The notes: generated by a model not told the origin, from the letters alone. A DNA stretch of 64,000 nt from Ailurus styani (GCA_002007465.1 LNAC01000032.1:1621297-1685296); one strand, 5' to 3'; positions 11,581-23,094 are shown, counted from the first letter of the stretch. Program-made: numbers and translations.

Positions 11581-14054
11581 TGGAGAGAATTTTGTCACCT
11601 CTGAGATCAGAGATCCTGCTATTTTCTACAGTAAAAACAATTTCTTCTCTTGACCTGGGTAACCATTTAAGCAACTTGTTGATAGAAGCAACATATTCTC
11701 CTTTTAAGATTGATTTTTAAATATACAAAAAGAAATATACTACTGCATTTTCAGTGGATTGTCAGTAGAGACCCAAAACATAGTGAATTAAAAAAAAAAA
11801 AAAGCCAAACACCTGATTACAAATAGTTTCTGCAAGTAAAGATTTGAAAAGTAGTTTCTCCTTCACTAATTTTCTTGGGCCAGGGTTCAGAGGAGTGAGC
11901 AGTTCCCGTGGGGTCATGTACAGGCTTACAGTGAGCAAAGTGAAGCCTCTTTTTCTAGTGTGAGTGGGTCTTTGATGAAAAAGCCCAGAGCCCCGTGTCA
12001 GGTCTCCTTAGGTTGGAAAAGAGGACTGGGTTTCACTGATTTCGTGTTAATCTGTGAATATGTTTGCAATTTAGAAGTCTGCATCTAAATTCTGTTAATC
12101 ACTGGACATTTTAAATTGAATAACAAACTGAGATGTAAGCTTGGATTGCAATTAGGAAAAGGCAGGTGAGGAATGCAAATGTTGCCAAGGGTCTGCAAGT
12201 GCTGGTTATTCTACCCCTTCTCTTGCCCTGGCCTACATGAATAAGAGGATGTCATCGTTCTCTCTAGGCCCACAAAGTTTTGGGTTTTATGCAATTTTTG
12301 TGGTCCTTATTCCAGTCTGTGTCACCCCCTGTGAAGTGAAGTGCTTTATTTCTAGTGTATAAACAGGTTTGGCCTGAAGATGTTAGCAGATTCCAGCGAC
12401 TTATTGACTCAACCGTCTTAAGCCCAGTAGTTACGCAAGTATAAAACTTGGAGGTCATTAACTGAAATGAAATAATGGGAAACGAGAAAAGGAAACTCCA
12501 TATTCTGCAAGAATGGAAACCCACTTCTCTGTCTTTAAGGGAAATCACTGCAGGGGGACATGGACTACATCACCGCTGCCTCTTGACAGGTTCACCTTGG
12601 AGAGACACAAATTAAATCCTTTCAGTTGCTGTTTTGAAGCTAAAAGTGTTTGACCAGTTCAGCCCCTGAATGGTGTTTAAGGAATAAAGAGAAAAGAGCA
12701 GGAAGTTCTAATTGGCAAATTACTCCTTGTTATTTAGTTTGGCTTCCAAGTTGGACATTCCAATAATGAGGAGCTTTGTGGGACTTGCCCTTGAGCAGAA
12801 CCAGGGGGCTTTTTGTTCAATTACTATTTAATGTGAAGATATTCAAGAAACATATTGTAACATTTAAGCCATCACTTCCTATTAAACAAATATTGTTGTA
12901 AAATGATTTCTTAAATTTCTCTCCATGGATGCTCTTGTGATTCTGAACCATCAAAGTGAAGTGTAAATTGTAAGATGTAAATGGATTTTTCTTGTTATGT
13001 GGTATTTGTGGGGTGTTATTACTTATTGATAGATTATCAAAATATTAGAATATATATGTTTATTTCACAGTTATCTTAACGTGTTCATTATGATTATTCT
13101 AATCCTGATTAGAAAAAAAATGAAAAGACTTTTTATAAGTCATTCTAAATTGAATTTATAGCAAGGTGAATATTTCCTTTGATACTAATATTTCCATATG
13201 GTAATGAGGAATTTATTTAATTGTTTACTTAATAAGTTACAGAAGATGTTTCTGACATTAATTTTGACCTATGCACTTAAATTGGAAAAATATGGGTTTT
13301 AATTTGCAACATTACCTTATAAGCTAATTAATGTTACTTTAGCATGGAGAGTTATTTCGTATTTGGAGATGTATCAAAGTGATTAAGAGAAAAAGTATTT
13401 TTTGCTTTCTATCTCAATGGTATCTCTGAACTTCGATATTTGATCTTCTCAAAAGTTTTAAAAGAATGAAGTAAAGAAGTGGAGTTTTATTCAGTGAAAG
13501 GCATTTTTAAAGATAAAGGATTAGGTATGCTTTTTTAGTAACTTCACAGAATGTGGCTATATCATTTAAATAAATAAATGCTAAGATTTTAGTTGAAAAC
13601 TGCCTACTTTTATTGCACACATAGGATCATTGGATTTAGAGGAAAAAAAGACCTTTCCTTTCTTGATTATTGGAACTTTCCAAATTCACTTAACAGTCTG
13701 TTATTTGGCTAAAGGATTTTATGACATCAATATTACTTGAAATAATCATGCAGTTGAAATCACTGTGAATTAATTACCAGTTTCCTTTTTACAATGAAAT
13801 GTCTCACACAGGAATAATTCATATAATGCATTTGGAAATGCTAATGGCTCCTGAGGTACTAATCTTGCCTTGTTCCTGAATACTCACAAAATGTGTCTCC
13901 CCGAGTGGGCCACGGACTTATCCTATGTTGTGAAGTGCTACACAGAGGTGTCAAACTGGCAAATGGAATAGTTTCCCAATGAGATGTGAGTCTCAAGTTC
14001 TTTCCCCAAACACGTTTGGCTTCATAATAAAAAAAATAAAATTGCTTTTTTATC
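11581..14054. other. unassigned sequence, repeat-poor
   Basis: About 2.5 kb with no recognised repeat besides short A-runs (11790-11803). Segments 12120-12960 and 13740-14030 have balanced base composition and no repeat character, which would suit conserved non-coding DNA. That can only be decided by cross-species alignment. Confidence 0.35.
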
Positions 14055-14157
14055 CAGTATTTTTTTTAAGTAAGCTCTAAACCCAATGTGGGGCTTGAAC
14101 TAACGACCCCGAGATCGAGTGTCCCAAGTTCTACCAACTGAGCCAGGCTGGCGCCCC
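14055..14157 (-). mobile_element. Can-SINE, short type, antisense
   Basis: 'aagtaagctctaaacccaat', 'gtggggcttgaactaacgac' and 'ctaccaactgagccaggctg' is the antisense of the tRNA-derived carnivore SINE (short class without the TC-rich part). The head is at 14157 and the A-tail at 14055-14063. Confidence 0.9.
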
Positions 14158-14963
14158 TCTTCTAGTATTTTAATTCCATTAAATTAGAGTGTATATTTGA
14201 AAACAGTGATAATAAGAGTGCTTCAACACTGTGGCTCCTTCTTTGAGATGATGTATGCGGGACAAACTTACTCATTGATTAAGGGTTCAGCTCTTTTAAT
14301 TTGATGAAAATTTTACTAAGCACTCCACAGATATTTTTTGAGAGCATAAATCTGGAGTATTGCATGCGAGATGATGGAAGAAGAGGCAGGAGGCATGTCA
14401 CTGCACTGTATGTGTGACTTGCATAGCAATCACATTGTTCCCTATAACCTGATGGGGTATAATGTAATTAGTCAACACTTTTATGATCCCTTTAGCCTAT
14501 GTCTTTTTTTTTTTTTTTTGATAGTTTGGGAATGGATTGGAAAAATGCCAGATTCTAGGTGAGGAAATGGTTAGGAAGGTATCACCAATATTCTAGGCTG
14601 GAGATGATAGAGCCTAAATTAGGGCAGTGAGCCAATGAATCTGAATAGGAAAGGAGAGGTACTACAGTTTTTAAGAGATTAATCAGGTTAATTGTTGACT
14701 GATTGATTTGAGGAGAGAGGTGGAAGTTTTATACAGATAATTGAACTTTAGAACTAGTGTTTTGTAGCAGAAATTGTGATTTGCCTAAAGGTTTATTTTT
14801 ATTGCTCGTTCTAGATTATTCTTTCAAGCTTACTGTGACAGTTTTACTGAATGTATAAAGTTGCAAATATAGACATGTTTAATGTTCTTTCCTGCTTAAA
14901 CCCTTCAATAAATTCTTATTCCTTTAGGTTAATGCTCAATCTAATTCTTTAACATGGTAAATT
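14158..14963. other. unassigned sequence
   Basis: A T17-type run lies at 14504-14519. Nothing else is recognised. Confidence 0.35.
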
Positions 14964-15402
14964 AGCTACTTATTACTATGTTAGCAAATTACCCCAAAAC
15001 TTAGTGGCTAGAAACAGCACATGCTTATTATCTCAGTTTCTGTGGGTCAGGTGTCCAGGAGTGTGTGGCACTGACTCTTGGTCTCTCATAAACTTAAGAA
15101 CGTGGAACTTGGAGAAAAATTGCTTCTAAGCTCACTCATGTAAACCTCACAGCACATGTGGCCTCTCCAAAGGACTGCCCCATGACCTGGTACATGACTT
15201 CCCCCAGAATGATCCAGAGGGAGAGGGAATACCCAAGACAGAAACCACAGCTTTTTATAACCTAATTGTGGAACAAACAGCCTATCACTTTTGCTGTATA
15301 CTATTCATTAGAAGTGAGGCAATGATTCAGCCCAAACTCTAGGGCTGAAGGTTATGCAAGCAAGGGATCTTTGTGGCCTTCCCAGAGGCTGCCTACTACA
15401 TA
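14964..15402 (-). mobile_element. MLT1-type MaLR LTR, antisense
   Basis: The order 'gcaaattaccccaaaactta', 'tatctcagtttctgtgggtc', 'gtggcctctccaaagg', 'tttttataacctaattgtgg', 'cctatcacttttgctgtata' and 'agaggctgcctactacata' matches the reverse of the MLT1 LTR, which begins 'tgtggtaggcagcctc'. It is close to full length for this ancient LTR. No internal retroviral sequence is attached, so it is probably a solo LTR. Confidence 0.75.
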
Positions 15403-15693
15403 CAGTTCACATCGTTGGGACCCAAGCTACCCAGCTCTCCAGCTTCATGCCTTGACAGGTTTCTATTCACACTAGACTCCAGCCAAATCAAACTTCTTTC
15501 AGCTCCACATTTAAACTTGCTTCCACACCTTTCCTCTTCACTTGGCTAACTCACGTATCCCATAGATTTCAGCTTAAGTATCACTCCCTGCGGAGGCATT
15601 TTCTGACTATATTCTCATTTCCCCAAATCAGAGTGAGAACTCTTGCTTATTCCACAATTTTAGATATATCAGACTTTCAGATTATTGCTTTCT

Positions 15694-15795
15694 GGGGCAC
15701 CTGGCTAGCTCAGTCAGTGGAGCATGCAACTCTTGATCTCAGGGTTGTGAGTGCGAGCCCCACGTTGGGTGTAGAAATTAAAAAAAAAGATATTG
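15694..15795 (+). mobile_element. Can-SINE, short type
   Basis: It starts 'ggggcacctggctagctcag', continues 'gagccccacgttgggtgtag' and ends in an A-run at 15779-15788. The target duplication 'agattattgcttt' flanks this SINE together with the next one (15679-15691 and 16010-16022). This SINE therefore inserted first. Confidence 0.92.
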
Positions 15796-16009
15796 GTGTG
15801 CCTGGGTGGCTTAGTCGGTTAAGTGATTGACTCTTGATTTTGGCTCAGATTGTGGTATCAGGGTCATGAGACTGAGCCCCGCATGGGGCTCTGCATTCAG
15901 TGGGGTGTTTACTTGAGAGTTTTTCCTTCTTCCCTTTCTGTCCCCCACCTTGCGTGTGCACACAAGCATACTCTCTCCCTCTTTAAAATTAATAAATCTT
16001 AGAAAAAAA
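15796..16009 (+). mobile_element. Can-SINE inserted into the A-tail of the preceding SINE
   Basis: The full-length type has the head 'gtgcctgggtggcttagtcg', a body with 'atcagggtcatgagactgag', a pyrimidine-rich part and the tail 'aataaatcttagaaaaaaaa'. Its own duplication ('aaaaaaaagat-attg') consists of the tail of the first SINE plus the first target bases, which gives a clear insertion order. Confidence 0.92.
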
Positions 16010-16130
16010 AGATTATTGCTTTTAAAATTGTATGCCTTTTCTGCCAGTTGTAAGTTCTAACACTAGGGCTTCTGCCTGGTGCAATACTGTACACTTGTTA
16101 ATATTTGTTGAATGAATGGGTAAATAAATA

Positions 16131-16661
16131 TCAATACGCATAAGATATGGTTAATGCGATCAACAAGCTTGTGGTCTCACACATATGGATTTATCAGAGA
16201 GCCATTACTTGTAACTGCCTCAGACCACATTTTACTGAGCCAGGTCTCAAATTTGTTACTTTGAAAAAGAAAGCCAGATTTCAGTTTTATATAACTTTAT
16301 TCCTTTTCCTCTCATTCTATGACTAAATAGGTGGGCCTGTGTTACAGATTAAATTTGGAGTTTAGAGAATGAGATTAAGGAAAAAAAAGCTCTATTTAAG
16401 TGAAGCTACAGTTCTTTGGTACGAACTAGTCCTTGTTTTGAGTTAAACTGCCCTCACTTGTTTTGACAGTTGATAGTCAATTACATTAAGAAGGATCAAA
16501 AGAATTGAGTTTGAGCACGGTATATTTTCTTTCCATCTAGATGGAGTCTTAGGTGGCATTAAAATTTTTGTGTTGGGAATGTGGATAAAATTGTTTGTAT
16601 TTCTTGGCTTGACAATTGGGGAAACTTTACGTGAGTGCTCATTTTTTAAAAAATTAAAAGT
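16131..16661. other. unassigned sequence
   Basis: Nothing recognised. Confidence 0.35.
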
Positions 16662-18508
16662 GAGAAGAACAAATTATTATTAATGAAGTATAGTTGACAT
16701 TCAATGTTATATTAGCTTTGGGTGTACAACATAGTGATTTAACAATTTCATACAATACTCTGTTCACCACAGTAAATGTAGTTACCATTTGTCATCATAA
16801 GACATTATTACACTATTATTGACTATATTCCCTACACCATACTTTTCATCTCCATAACTTATTTATTTTTATTTTTAATTCCAGTGTAGTTAACATACAG
16901 TGTTATATTAGTTTCAAGTGTATAATATAGTGATTCAACAGTTCTATACTCAGTGCTTATCTTGATAAGTTGTACCCATCCTCCCACCCACCTCTTGTCT
17001 GGTAACCATCAGTTTGTTCTCTATAGCTAAGAGTCTGATTCTTGGTTTCTCTGTTTTTTTCTTTGTTCATTTGTTTCTTAAATTCCGCATATGAGTGAAA
17101 TCATATGGTATTTGATTTTCTCTGACTGACTGGTTTTGCTTAGCATTGTATTGTCTAGATCCTTCCATGTTGTTGCAAATGGCAAGATTTCATTCTCCTT
17201 TATGGCTGAGTAACATTCTATTATATATATATATATCACTTCCTCATTCATTCATCTATTGATGGGCACTTGGGTTGCTTCTATAATTTGGCTATTGTAA
17301 ATGATGCTGCAATAAACAAAGGGGTGCATATAACTTTTCAAATTAGTGTTTCCATATTCTTTATAAATACCCAGTAGTGGAATTACTGGATCATATGGTA
17401 TATCTATTTTTAAGTTTTTGAGGAACCTCTGTACTGTTTCTACAGTGGCTGCACCAGTCTGCATTTCCATCAACAGTGCACAAGTCTTCCTCTTTCCAAC
17501 CCTTAGTTCTTGTATTTTTGATTTTAGCCATTCTGACAGGTGTGAAATGATTTCACATTGTGGTTTTGATTTGCATTACTCTGTTGATGAATGATGTTGA
17601 GTATCTTCTCATGTGTCTGTTGGTCATCTGTATATCTTCTTTGGAGAAATGTCTGTTTATGTCTTCTTCCCTTTTTAAATTGGATTATTTGGGTTTTTTG
17701 TTATTGAGTTGTATAAATTCTTTATATATTTAGGATACTAACCCTTTATCTGATGTCATTTTCAAATGTTTTCTCCCATTCGAGAGGTTGTCTTTTAATT
17801 TTGTTGATGCTTTTCCTTGTTGTGCAAAAGCTTTTTAGTTTGATCTGGTCCCAACAGTTTATTTTTGCTTTTATTTCCCTTTTCTCAGGAGGCATATCTA
17901 GAATAATGTTGCTAAGGCTGATGTCTAAGAGAGTACTGCTTATGTTTTCTTTTAGGAGTTTAATGGTTTCAGATTTCACATTTAGATCTTTGATCCATTT
18001 TGAGTTTATTTTTGTGTATGGTATAAGAAAGTGGTCCAATTTCATTCTTTTGCATGTAGCTGTCTGGTTTTCCCAGCAACATTTGTTGAAGAGAAAGTCT
18101 TTACTCCATTGTATATTCTTGCCTCTTTCATTACAGATTGATTGACCATAACTTCATGTGTTTACCTCTGGGTTCTCTATTCTCTTCCATACATCTATGT
18201 GTCTATTTTTGTGCAAGTACCATACTGTTTTGATTACTGCCGCTTCATAGTATGTCTTGAAATCTGAGATTGTGATACCCCTGACTTTGTTCTCCTTTCT
18301 CAAGATTGTTTTGGCTATTTATGGTCTTTTGTTGTTTCACACAAATTCTAGGGTTATTTCTTCTATTTCTGTCAAAAATGTTGTTGGTATTTTGATAGGG
18401 ATTGCATTGACTATGTAGATATCTTTGGGAGGTATGGGCATTTTTAACAATATTAATTCTTCCAATCCATGAGGGTGGTATATCTTTTCATTTGAGAAGA
18501 ACAAATTA
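16662..18508 (-). mobile_element. 5'-truncated LINE-1 with two tandem 3' ends, within one target duplication
   Basis: The 15-bp duplication 'gagaagaacaaatta' is exact at 16662-16676 and 18494-18508. The inside reads as antisense L1. It starts with one 3' end (16677-16860, 'tgaagtatagttgacattca'). At 16861 it restarts with a second 3' UTR ('aattccagtgtagttaacat') and runs through the ORF2 C-terminal region until truncation at 18493. The composition fits carnivore L1. Confidence 0.88.
17252..18490 (-). pseudogene. decayed L1 ORF2 C-terminal coding region
   Basis: Minus-strand frames give typical ORF2 C-terminal motifs. One is INSKWIKDLNVKSETIKLL followed by KLKSFCTTRKS at 17746-18045. Another has VQRFLKNLKIDIPYDPVIPL at 17252-17473. 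The remaining part up to 18528 is broken. The frames are separated by stops and shifts, so no functional reverse transcriptase or endonuclease can be made. Confidence 0.85.
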
Positions 18509-18557
18509 ATTTTAGGGAATAAACACAACGAAGCAGTGCAGCAAGAACAAATTAATC
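18498..18557. repeat. third copy of the L1 target sequence 34 bp downstream
   Basis: 'agaacaaattaat' occurs at 18498-18510 and again at 18545-18557, bracketing 34 bp of unrecognised DNA. Because the first copy is also part of the L1 target duplication, the target motif occurs three times around this insertion. Confidence 0.75.
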
Positions 18558-20115
18558 TGAGAGTCTGTTTTCACTTTAGTCATTTCCTTAATTCCTACTC
18601 ATTCCTCAATTCAATCTAACCTGTCTTCCACCACCATGTCTTCATGGACTTTCTTCTGGCAAAACTATCCAATACCACCTTATTTCCAAAAGCAGGGGGC
18701 TCCTCATGCTTATTGAGTTGAAATTTTCTATTGTACTTCATTCCTGACCACCACATCTTTTTAAAAACTCTCTTTACCAAGGGATTTCAGGATACCACTC
18801 TCCTAGTGGTGGTTCTCCATCTCTTACTCTTTTTGCTCCTTCACATTTTTGTTGTTGTTGTTGTTTGTTTGGTAATTTCTTCTCAGCTGTCTTCTTGAGC
18901 TACTTTTTGCCCACTCCCTAAGGAGGATTCCACATGCTCTATTTTGACCCTCCATTTATTCTTGGTCTACAAGAGATTTTTTATCTGCCATCTGTGCTCT
19001 GATGACTTCAGATCTCCAGCTCAGACTTCTCCAAGTCTCAGTCTTTTATTTCTAACTTCTGTTGACCTTTTTGCCTAGATGTTCTGCAAGCATCTCAGAC
19101 TCCAAACTTGATTCTTTCCTGTACCTTGTTGCCTGTCTAAGTTGATGGCTGTATCATCCACGCAGTTCACACAATGATTCTAGATTCCTTCTTTTACATC
19201 ATCCAAATGTAATTATTTGATTATCAAGTCTGGATGATCTTACCTTCTACATATGTGGTTCCCAACCTTCTTCTTCCCCAGGCACCTGAGAGCTATGACA
19301 CACTTTTAGACATCACTAAAATAGGCCACAATGTCAGGGATTCTCATTGAAGGAGGGGAGTGCACTCCTTACAAGAAATCCTTAGGGTGGGTGAAGGGGC
19401 CAGGCCTCTACATGGTTGTAAGAGATTCCTGAGATTGAGAATTGCCACCCTAAGCATTGTGGGAATCAGATTCTCTTTTGCTTACAGATGTTACTGTTTT
19501 AGTTCAAGTCTTTATCAGTTCTCTGCCTGACAACTGGAACACTACTTCAACTTCAGTCTAGTCTACTTTTTACATAGTTGCCAGAGTAATTCTCTAATAT
19601 AAAAACCTATCATCTCTGACTTAACACTTTTAAAAGCTCTCTATTACCCATAAGAAAACAAAAACAAGTCCTGTGATCTGGCCTCTGTCTCCATTTCCAA
19701 TTCTCTGCCTTTCTTATAATCCAGCCATGTGGAATGTATCATTTCTAAGTGTCCCCTTCTTTTTCTCATCTTTGTTATTCAATTTGTCTGAGGTGCTCCT
19801 TCCTTTGTTCTTTATTTGGCTGACAGTTGGTCATCATTTAATACTCATTTCTTACAGAAACCACTTCGTGCCCTCTTCCTTTTCCCCATCGTCCTCCTGA
19901 GATATATTCAATGCGTGTACATAGAATTTTGTGAATATCAAAATCATTGCACTTGCTGTAGTTCACTGTTATCATCTGTTTTTTATTTTTGTTCCACTGA
20001 ACAAGAGTTTTTTGAGGTTGAAGACCATGTCTTATTCATCTTTATCTCTAGTGTCTATATAGTATCCCTATATGTTCATAAATGTTTGTTGAAGGAATGT
20101 GTGAATTAATAGATT
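18558..20115 (+). mobile_element. long L2 LINE 3' region, interrupted by a DNA transposon
   Basis: The order includes 'gatgacttcagatctccagc', 'tcagacttctccaagtctca', 'catctcagactccaaacttg', later 'gatctggcctctgtctccat', and near the end 'gaccatgtcttattcatctt' with 'aaatgtttgttgaaggaatg'. This is the expected order of the L2 3' region and terminus. About 1.5 kb is unusually long for such an old element. Confidence 0.65.
19253..19455. mobile_element. hAT-Charlie (MER5-like) non-autonomous DNA transposon, probable
   Basis: The block begins 'gtggttcccaacc' and ends 'gattgagaattgccac', an imperfect inverted pair similar to the hAT-Charlie ends (gtggttctcaacc). Internal pieces 'caatgtcagggattctcatt' and 'gccaggcctctacatg' suit a MER5-type element. 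It lies inside the L2 without other disturbance. Confidence 0.5.
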
Positions 20116-20124
20116 TAAGCATTT

Positions 20125-20280
20125 TATTCATTTCTTCACTTAAAATATGCGTGTATATATTGTATTCCTGCTGCATGCCAACTACCATTCTGCACTCTGA
20201 ATACTATAGTAATAAGTTTTTTAAAAAGGTAATAAATCCCTACCCCCATAGAGCTTATATTATTTTGTTAACATAATTTA
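20125..20280 (-). mobile_element. L2 LINE terminus, antisense
   Basis: 'tgcatgccaactaccattct', 'gaatactatagtaataagtt', 'aataaatccctacccccata' and 'gagcttatat' match the antisense L2 end (tgtgccaggcactgttct, gatacagcagtgaac, atccctgccctcatggagcttaca). Confidence 0.6.
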
Positions 20281-21091
20281 ATATAATAACCATTGATTGT
20301 TACATGGACATTTTGATAAGGAGGAGGGACTTTCCTGATAAACACTGAACAAGTGAGACCCTTTATTGGTGAATAATTAGATAGCTGCTAATTATTTTCT
20401 TAATTTGTACTGTAGATATTTCTTCCTTAAACATTTCTTCATGGACAAGTACTTATTAGGTGGGGTTGTGAAAAAAATGTAAGTCATAATAGTAAATATT
20501 AGACAGCATTGGATAATAGTGTAAAGTAATATTAAAATAAGATCTAGTGTTTCAGTTAAATTTTTACTACTATTGCACCACAGGAGCAAACCTTCTTTTA
20601 ATATCATATAACTACAAAATGTATTATTCTTCAGGAATTGTACAAAGAAAATTGTAAGAATTGTTTCCTTATAGATAGATCATCCTAAATATCATTTTTA
20701 AGAAAGAGAAGAATTCTAGCTTATCTTTGAAACTAGGAATTTAGAATAATCCTGTTGATGGGTCCATAGCTCCAACCTAATGATAGTAGTAGACCCTGTT
20801 CTAATTAATGTTATAATGGACTTTTATATTTAAAGATGTCTTTCTAAACAATGAATATAGACATTTTCAGGAGGAAAAGTCAGGTCCAAGAATCAAGTAT
20901 TTTATTAGGAAAAATGTAAAGGAATATGTAAAACTATACTATTTTTATGCCACAGCATATCACCATGAATGAATTCTCACAGTTCTAAATACTACTATTC
21001 AGTATTTGCAAAGGGAAAAATAAAAACAGAACATATTTTCAAAAAGTAATGTCAGACTGTGGAAGGATTAAAGAATTATATTTTTAAAAGG
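20281..21091. other. unassigned AT-rich sequence
   Basis: Nothing recognised. The first 150 bp could be a further decayed part of the L2 relic. Confidence 0.35.
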
Positions 21092-21270
21092 GGCTTTTTT
21101 AAAAATTTAATTTAATTTAATTTTTTCAGTGATCCAAGATTCATTGTTTATACACCACACCCAGTGCTCCATGTAATACGTGCCCTTCTTAATATCCACC
21201 ACCAGGCTCACCCATCCCCCCATCCCTCCCCCCTCCAAAACCCTGTTTGTTTCTCAGAGTTCTTTTAAAG
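21092..21270 (-). mobile_element. carnivore LINE-1 3' end, heavily truncated
   Basis: 'caagattcattgtttataca', 'cacacccagtgctccatgta' and 'cccccatccctcccccctcc' are the antisense 3' UTR of a carnivore L1 lineage. A poly-T-like region lies at 21102-21126. Only ~170 bp remain. Confidence 0.8.
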
Positions 21271-21892
21271 TTATCCTTTCCATTTTTCTATCTCCTAAAA
21301 ATGAAAAAAAAAAAAAACCTCACATTAATTCCTTATTTTCAGATGATATTGCATAACCCCAGAAAACACATTCCAATATATCAAAACATTTATTTGAGTT
21401 TAATAGATTTTCCCAAGAGCTAATTGAAATAGTTCCTTTTACTTTAAAAGATAGGTTCTATGATCAAATCAATGTGGTATAATTCATTTAAAATGTTGAA
21501 TCAAATTACTAAAAAGCTTTTTGAGATTTTATTTAAATTAAAATCTTCTTACATATTGTCAAGAATAAAAGTGGATAAAAGCAAATCTGAGAGAGACTCT
21601 TATTTCATATTTACCAATCATAACCAATCCAGTAGTATTTGATTTCAAGAAAAGTTAGTTTTATATATATACACTTAAATAAATATACACATAAAATATA
21701 CATATATACACACACACAGAGATATGTACATATGTGACTCTAGACTATTTAAATTCGAATGGCTTTCTCTCTCTCAGATGCTTGAATGAGCAGCAACCAG
21801 TCTCTATATGTGACACTGTCTATTGATGCATTTGTGACTAGCCAGCCTACCCTGTTCTTTTTTCTTTTTTAAATCTAACATTTAAATTTTTC
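21271..21892. other. unassigned sequence with TA/CA repeat
   Basis: A simple (TA)n(CA)n-rich stretch occupies 21662-21735. No interspersed repeat is recognised in the rest. Confidence 0.4.
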
Positions 21893-21904
21893 ATCTTAAT
21901 TTTA

Positions 21905-22104
21905 TTTTTATAAAGATTTATTTATTTATATTAGAGAGAGAGAGCACGCGAATGAGCATGGGCTGGGGGGAGGTCAGAGGCAGAGGGAGAGAAGCAGACT
22001 CCCGCTGAGCGCAGAGTGTCCATCCCACAACCCTGAGTTCATGACCTGAGCCGAAATGAAGAGTCAGATTCTTAACTGACTGAGCCACCCAGGTGCCCCC
22101 CTTG
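21905..22104 (-). mobile_element. Can-SINE, antisense
   Basis: The tail is 'aaagatttatttatttatat', followed by a GA-rich part and the head 'tgagccacccaggtgccccc'. The target duplication 'atcttaatttta' lies at 21893-21904 and 22105-22116. Confidence 0.95.
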
Positions 22105-22116
22105 ATCTTAATTTTA

Positions 22117-22736
22117 ATCACTGGCAATTTTCAGTACCATGAGCCTCCATATTTAGTTATGAAGAACTTAATTAGCTACCTTTATCTCTACCAAAGGATA
22201 AAAGCTCCTTCCTACCTGACTCCTTGGTAGCTTGGCAGTGAGGGGAGAACAGCAAGTATCACCGTCTCTCTGTCTTCTGTTAAATGGTGTCATTGGCAAG
22301 TGTGCTGATGTTGTCCAGCAGTGGTACTGTTTTCCATCTGGCCCTGCAGGGTGTTTGGTCATGCACTGTCACCATTCATATGCATGGGCTGAGTTCCTGG
22401 TGGAGGTGGAGGTGAAGGAAGACTGGCTTCTGTGGTGGATTTGGTTTGGTATGTGCTGCCCTACTTTTCCATGTGCACCCTACTCTTCTTCTCCCCAATA
22501 CAGATTACATCTAGATAATGATGTTTAAGAGGAAAGATTTTACCAGCCTGGTTGGCAGTATATGGATAATGTATTTTTTGTTTCCCTATACCATACTCAT
22601 GGACTCCTCTCATCTTTTCTCTTTGTATATTTTCATTGAATATCTGTAAAATATGTGGTATTAAAAAATAAAACATATACCCTCCCAAACATAATCTCAT
22701 TAAGTCAGGCAGTGAACACAGCAGTGTATTTAAAAT
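22117..22736. other. unassigned sequence
   Basis: A relatively GC-balanced stretch (22200-22500) without a recognised repeat. The frames here (22168-22362 and 22232-22528) overlap on opposite strands and show no family features. Confidence 0.35.
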
Positions 22737-22749
22737 TTTATTCAGAATA

Positions 22750-22939
22750 CGGGTGCCTGGGTGGCTCAGTTGGTTAAGTGACTGCCTTCGGCTCAGGTCA
22801 CGATGCCAGGATTCTGGGATGGAGCCCTGCATGGGGCTCTCTGCTCAGCAGAGAGCCTGCTTCTCCCTCTCCCTCTGCCTGTTGCTCTGCCTACTTGTGC
22901 TCTCTGTCAAATAAATAAAAATCTTAAAAAAAAAACAAC
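22750..22939 (+). mobile_element. Can-SINE
   Basis: Head 'gggtgcctgggtggctcagt', body 'ctgcatggggctctctgctc' and tail 'caaataaataaaaatc'. The target duplication 'tttattcagaata' lies at 22737-22749 and 22940-22952. Confidence 0.95.
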
Positions 22940-23033
22940 TTTATTCAGAATAATCTTATTTTCAATCATCTTTTACATTTCAACCACTTCATTATCTAGA
23001 GTAATACTACTGTCCAGTGAAATACAATGTTAA

Positions 23034-23090
23034 GCACATAAGCAGTTTAACCCACTGAGCCACCCAGGCGCCCGCACATAAGCAGTTTAA
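23034..23090 (-). mobile_element. tailless Can-SINE retrocopy (first 23 nt only)
   Basis: 23051-23073 is exactly the reverse complement of the SINE head (gggcgcctgggtggctcag plus tggg). Nothing else of the SINE is present and there is no A-tail. The 17-bp duplication 'gcacataagcagtttaa' is perfect at 23034-23050 and 23074-23090. At the truncation point the SINE's next bases (ttaaa) equal the target sequence, which gives 4-5 nt of microhomology. This fits retroposition primed from the 3' end of a broken SINE RNA. Confidence 0.9.
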
Positions 23091-23094
23091 AGTT

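Larger units (their letters stand above)
15425..16130 (+). mobile_element. L2 LINE 3' end, split by two SINEs
   Basis: 'agcttaagtatcactccctg' and 'gaggcattttctgac' (L2 3' region) lie left of the SINE pair. 'gcctggtgcaatactgtaca' and 'atttgttgaatgaatggg' (L2 terminus) lie to the right. Together they form one L2 3' end interrupted at 15694-16009. Confidence 0.65.

Noticed and set aside
15694..16009. Tandem SINE pair as a second read-through product
   Set aside because: Although an outer duplication encloses both, the second SINE has its own duplication made of the first one's A-tail and target bases. Simple nested insertion explains it.
17753..18145. 130-codon plus-strand frame
   Set aside because: It is the antisense of L1 ORF2 and not a separate gene.
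22461..22832. 123-codon minus-strand frame
   Set aside because: Its start lies in a Can-SINE and the remainder shows no protein-family features.
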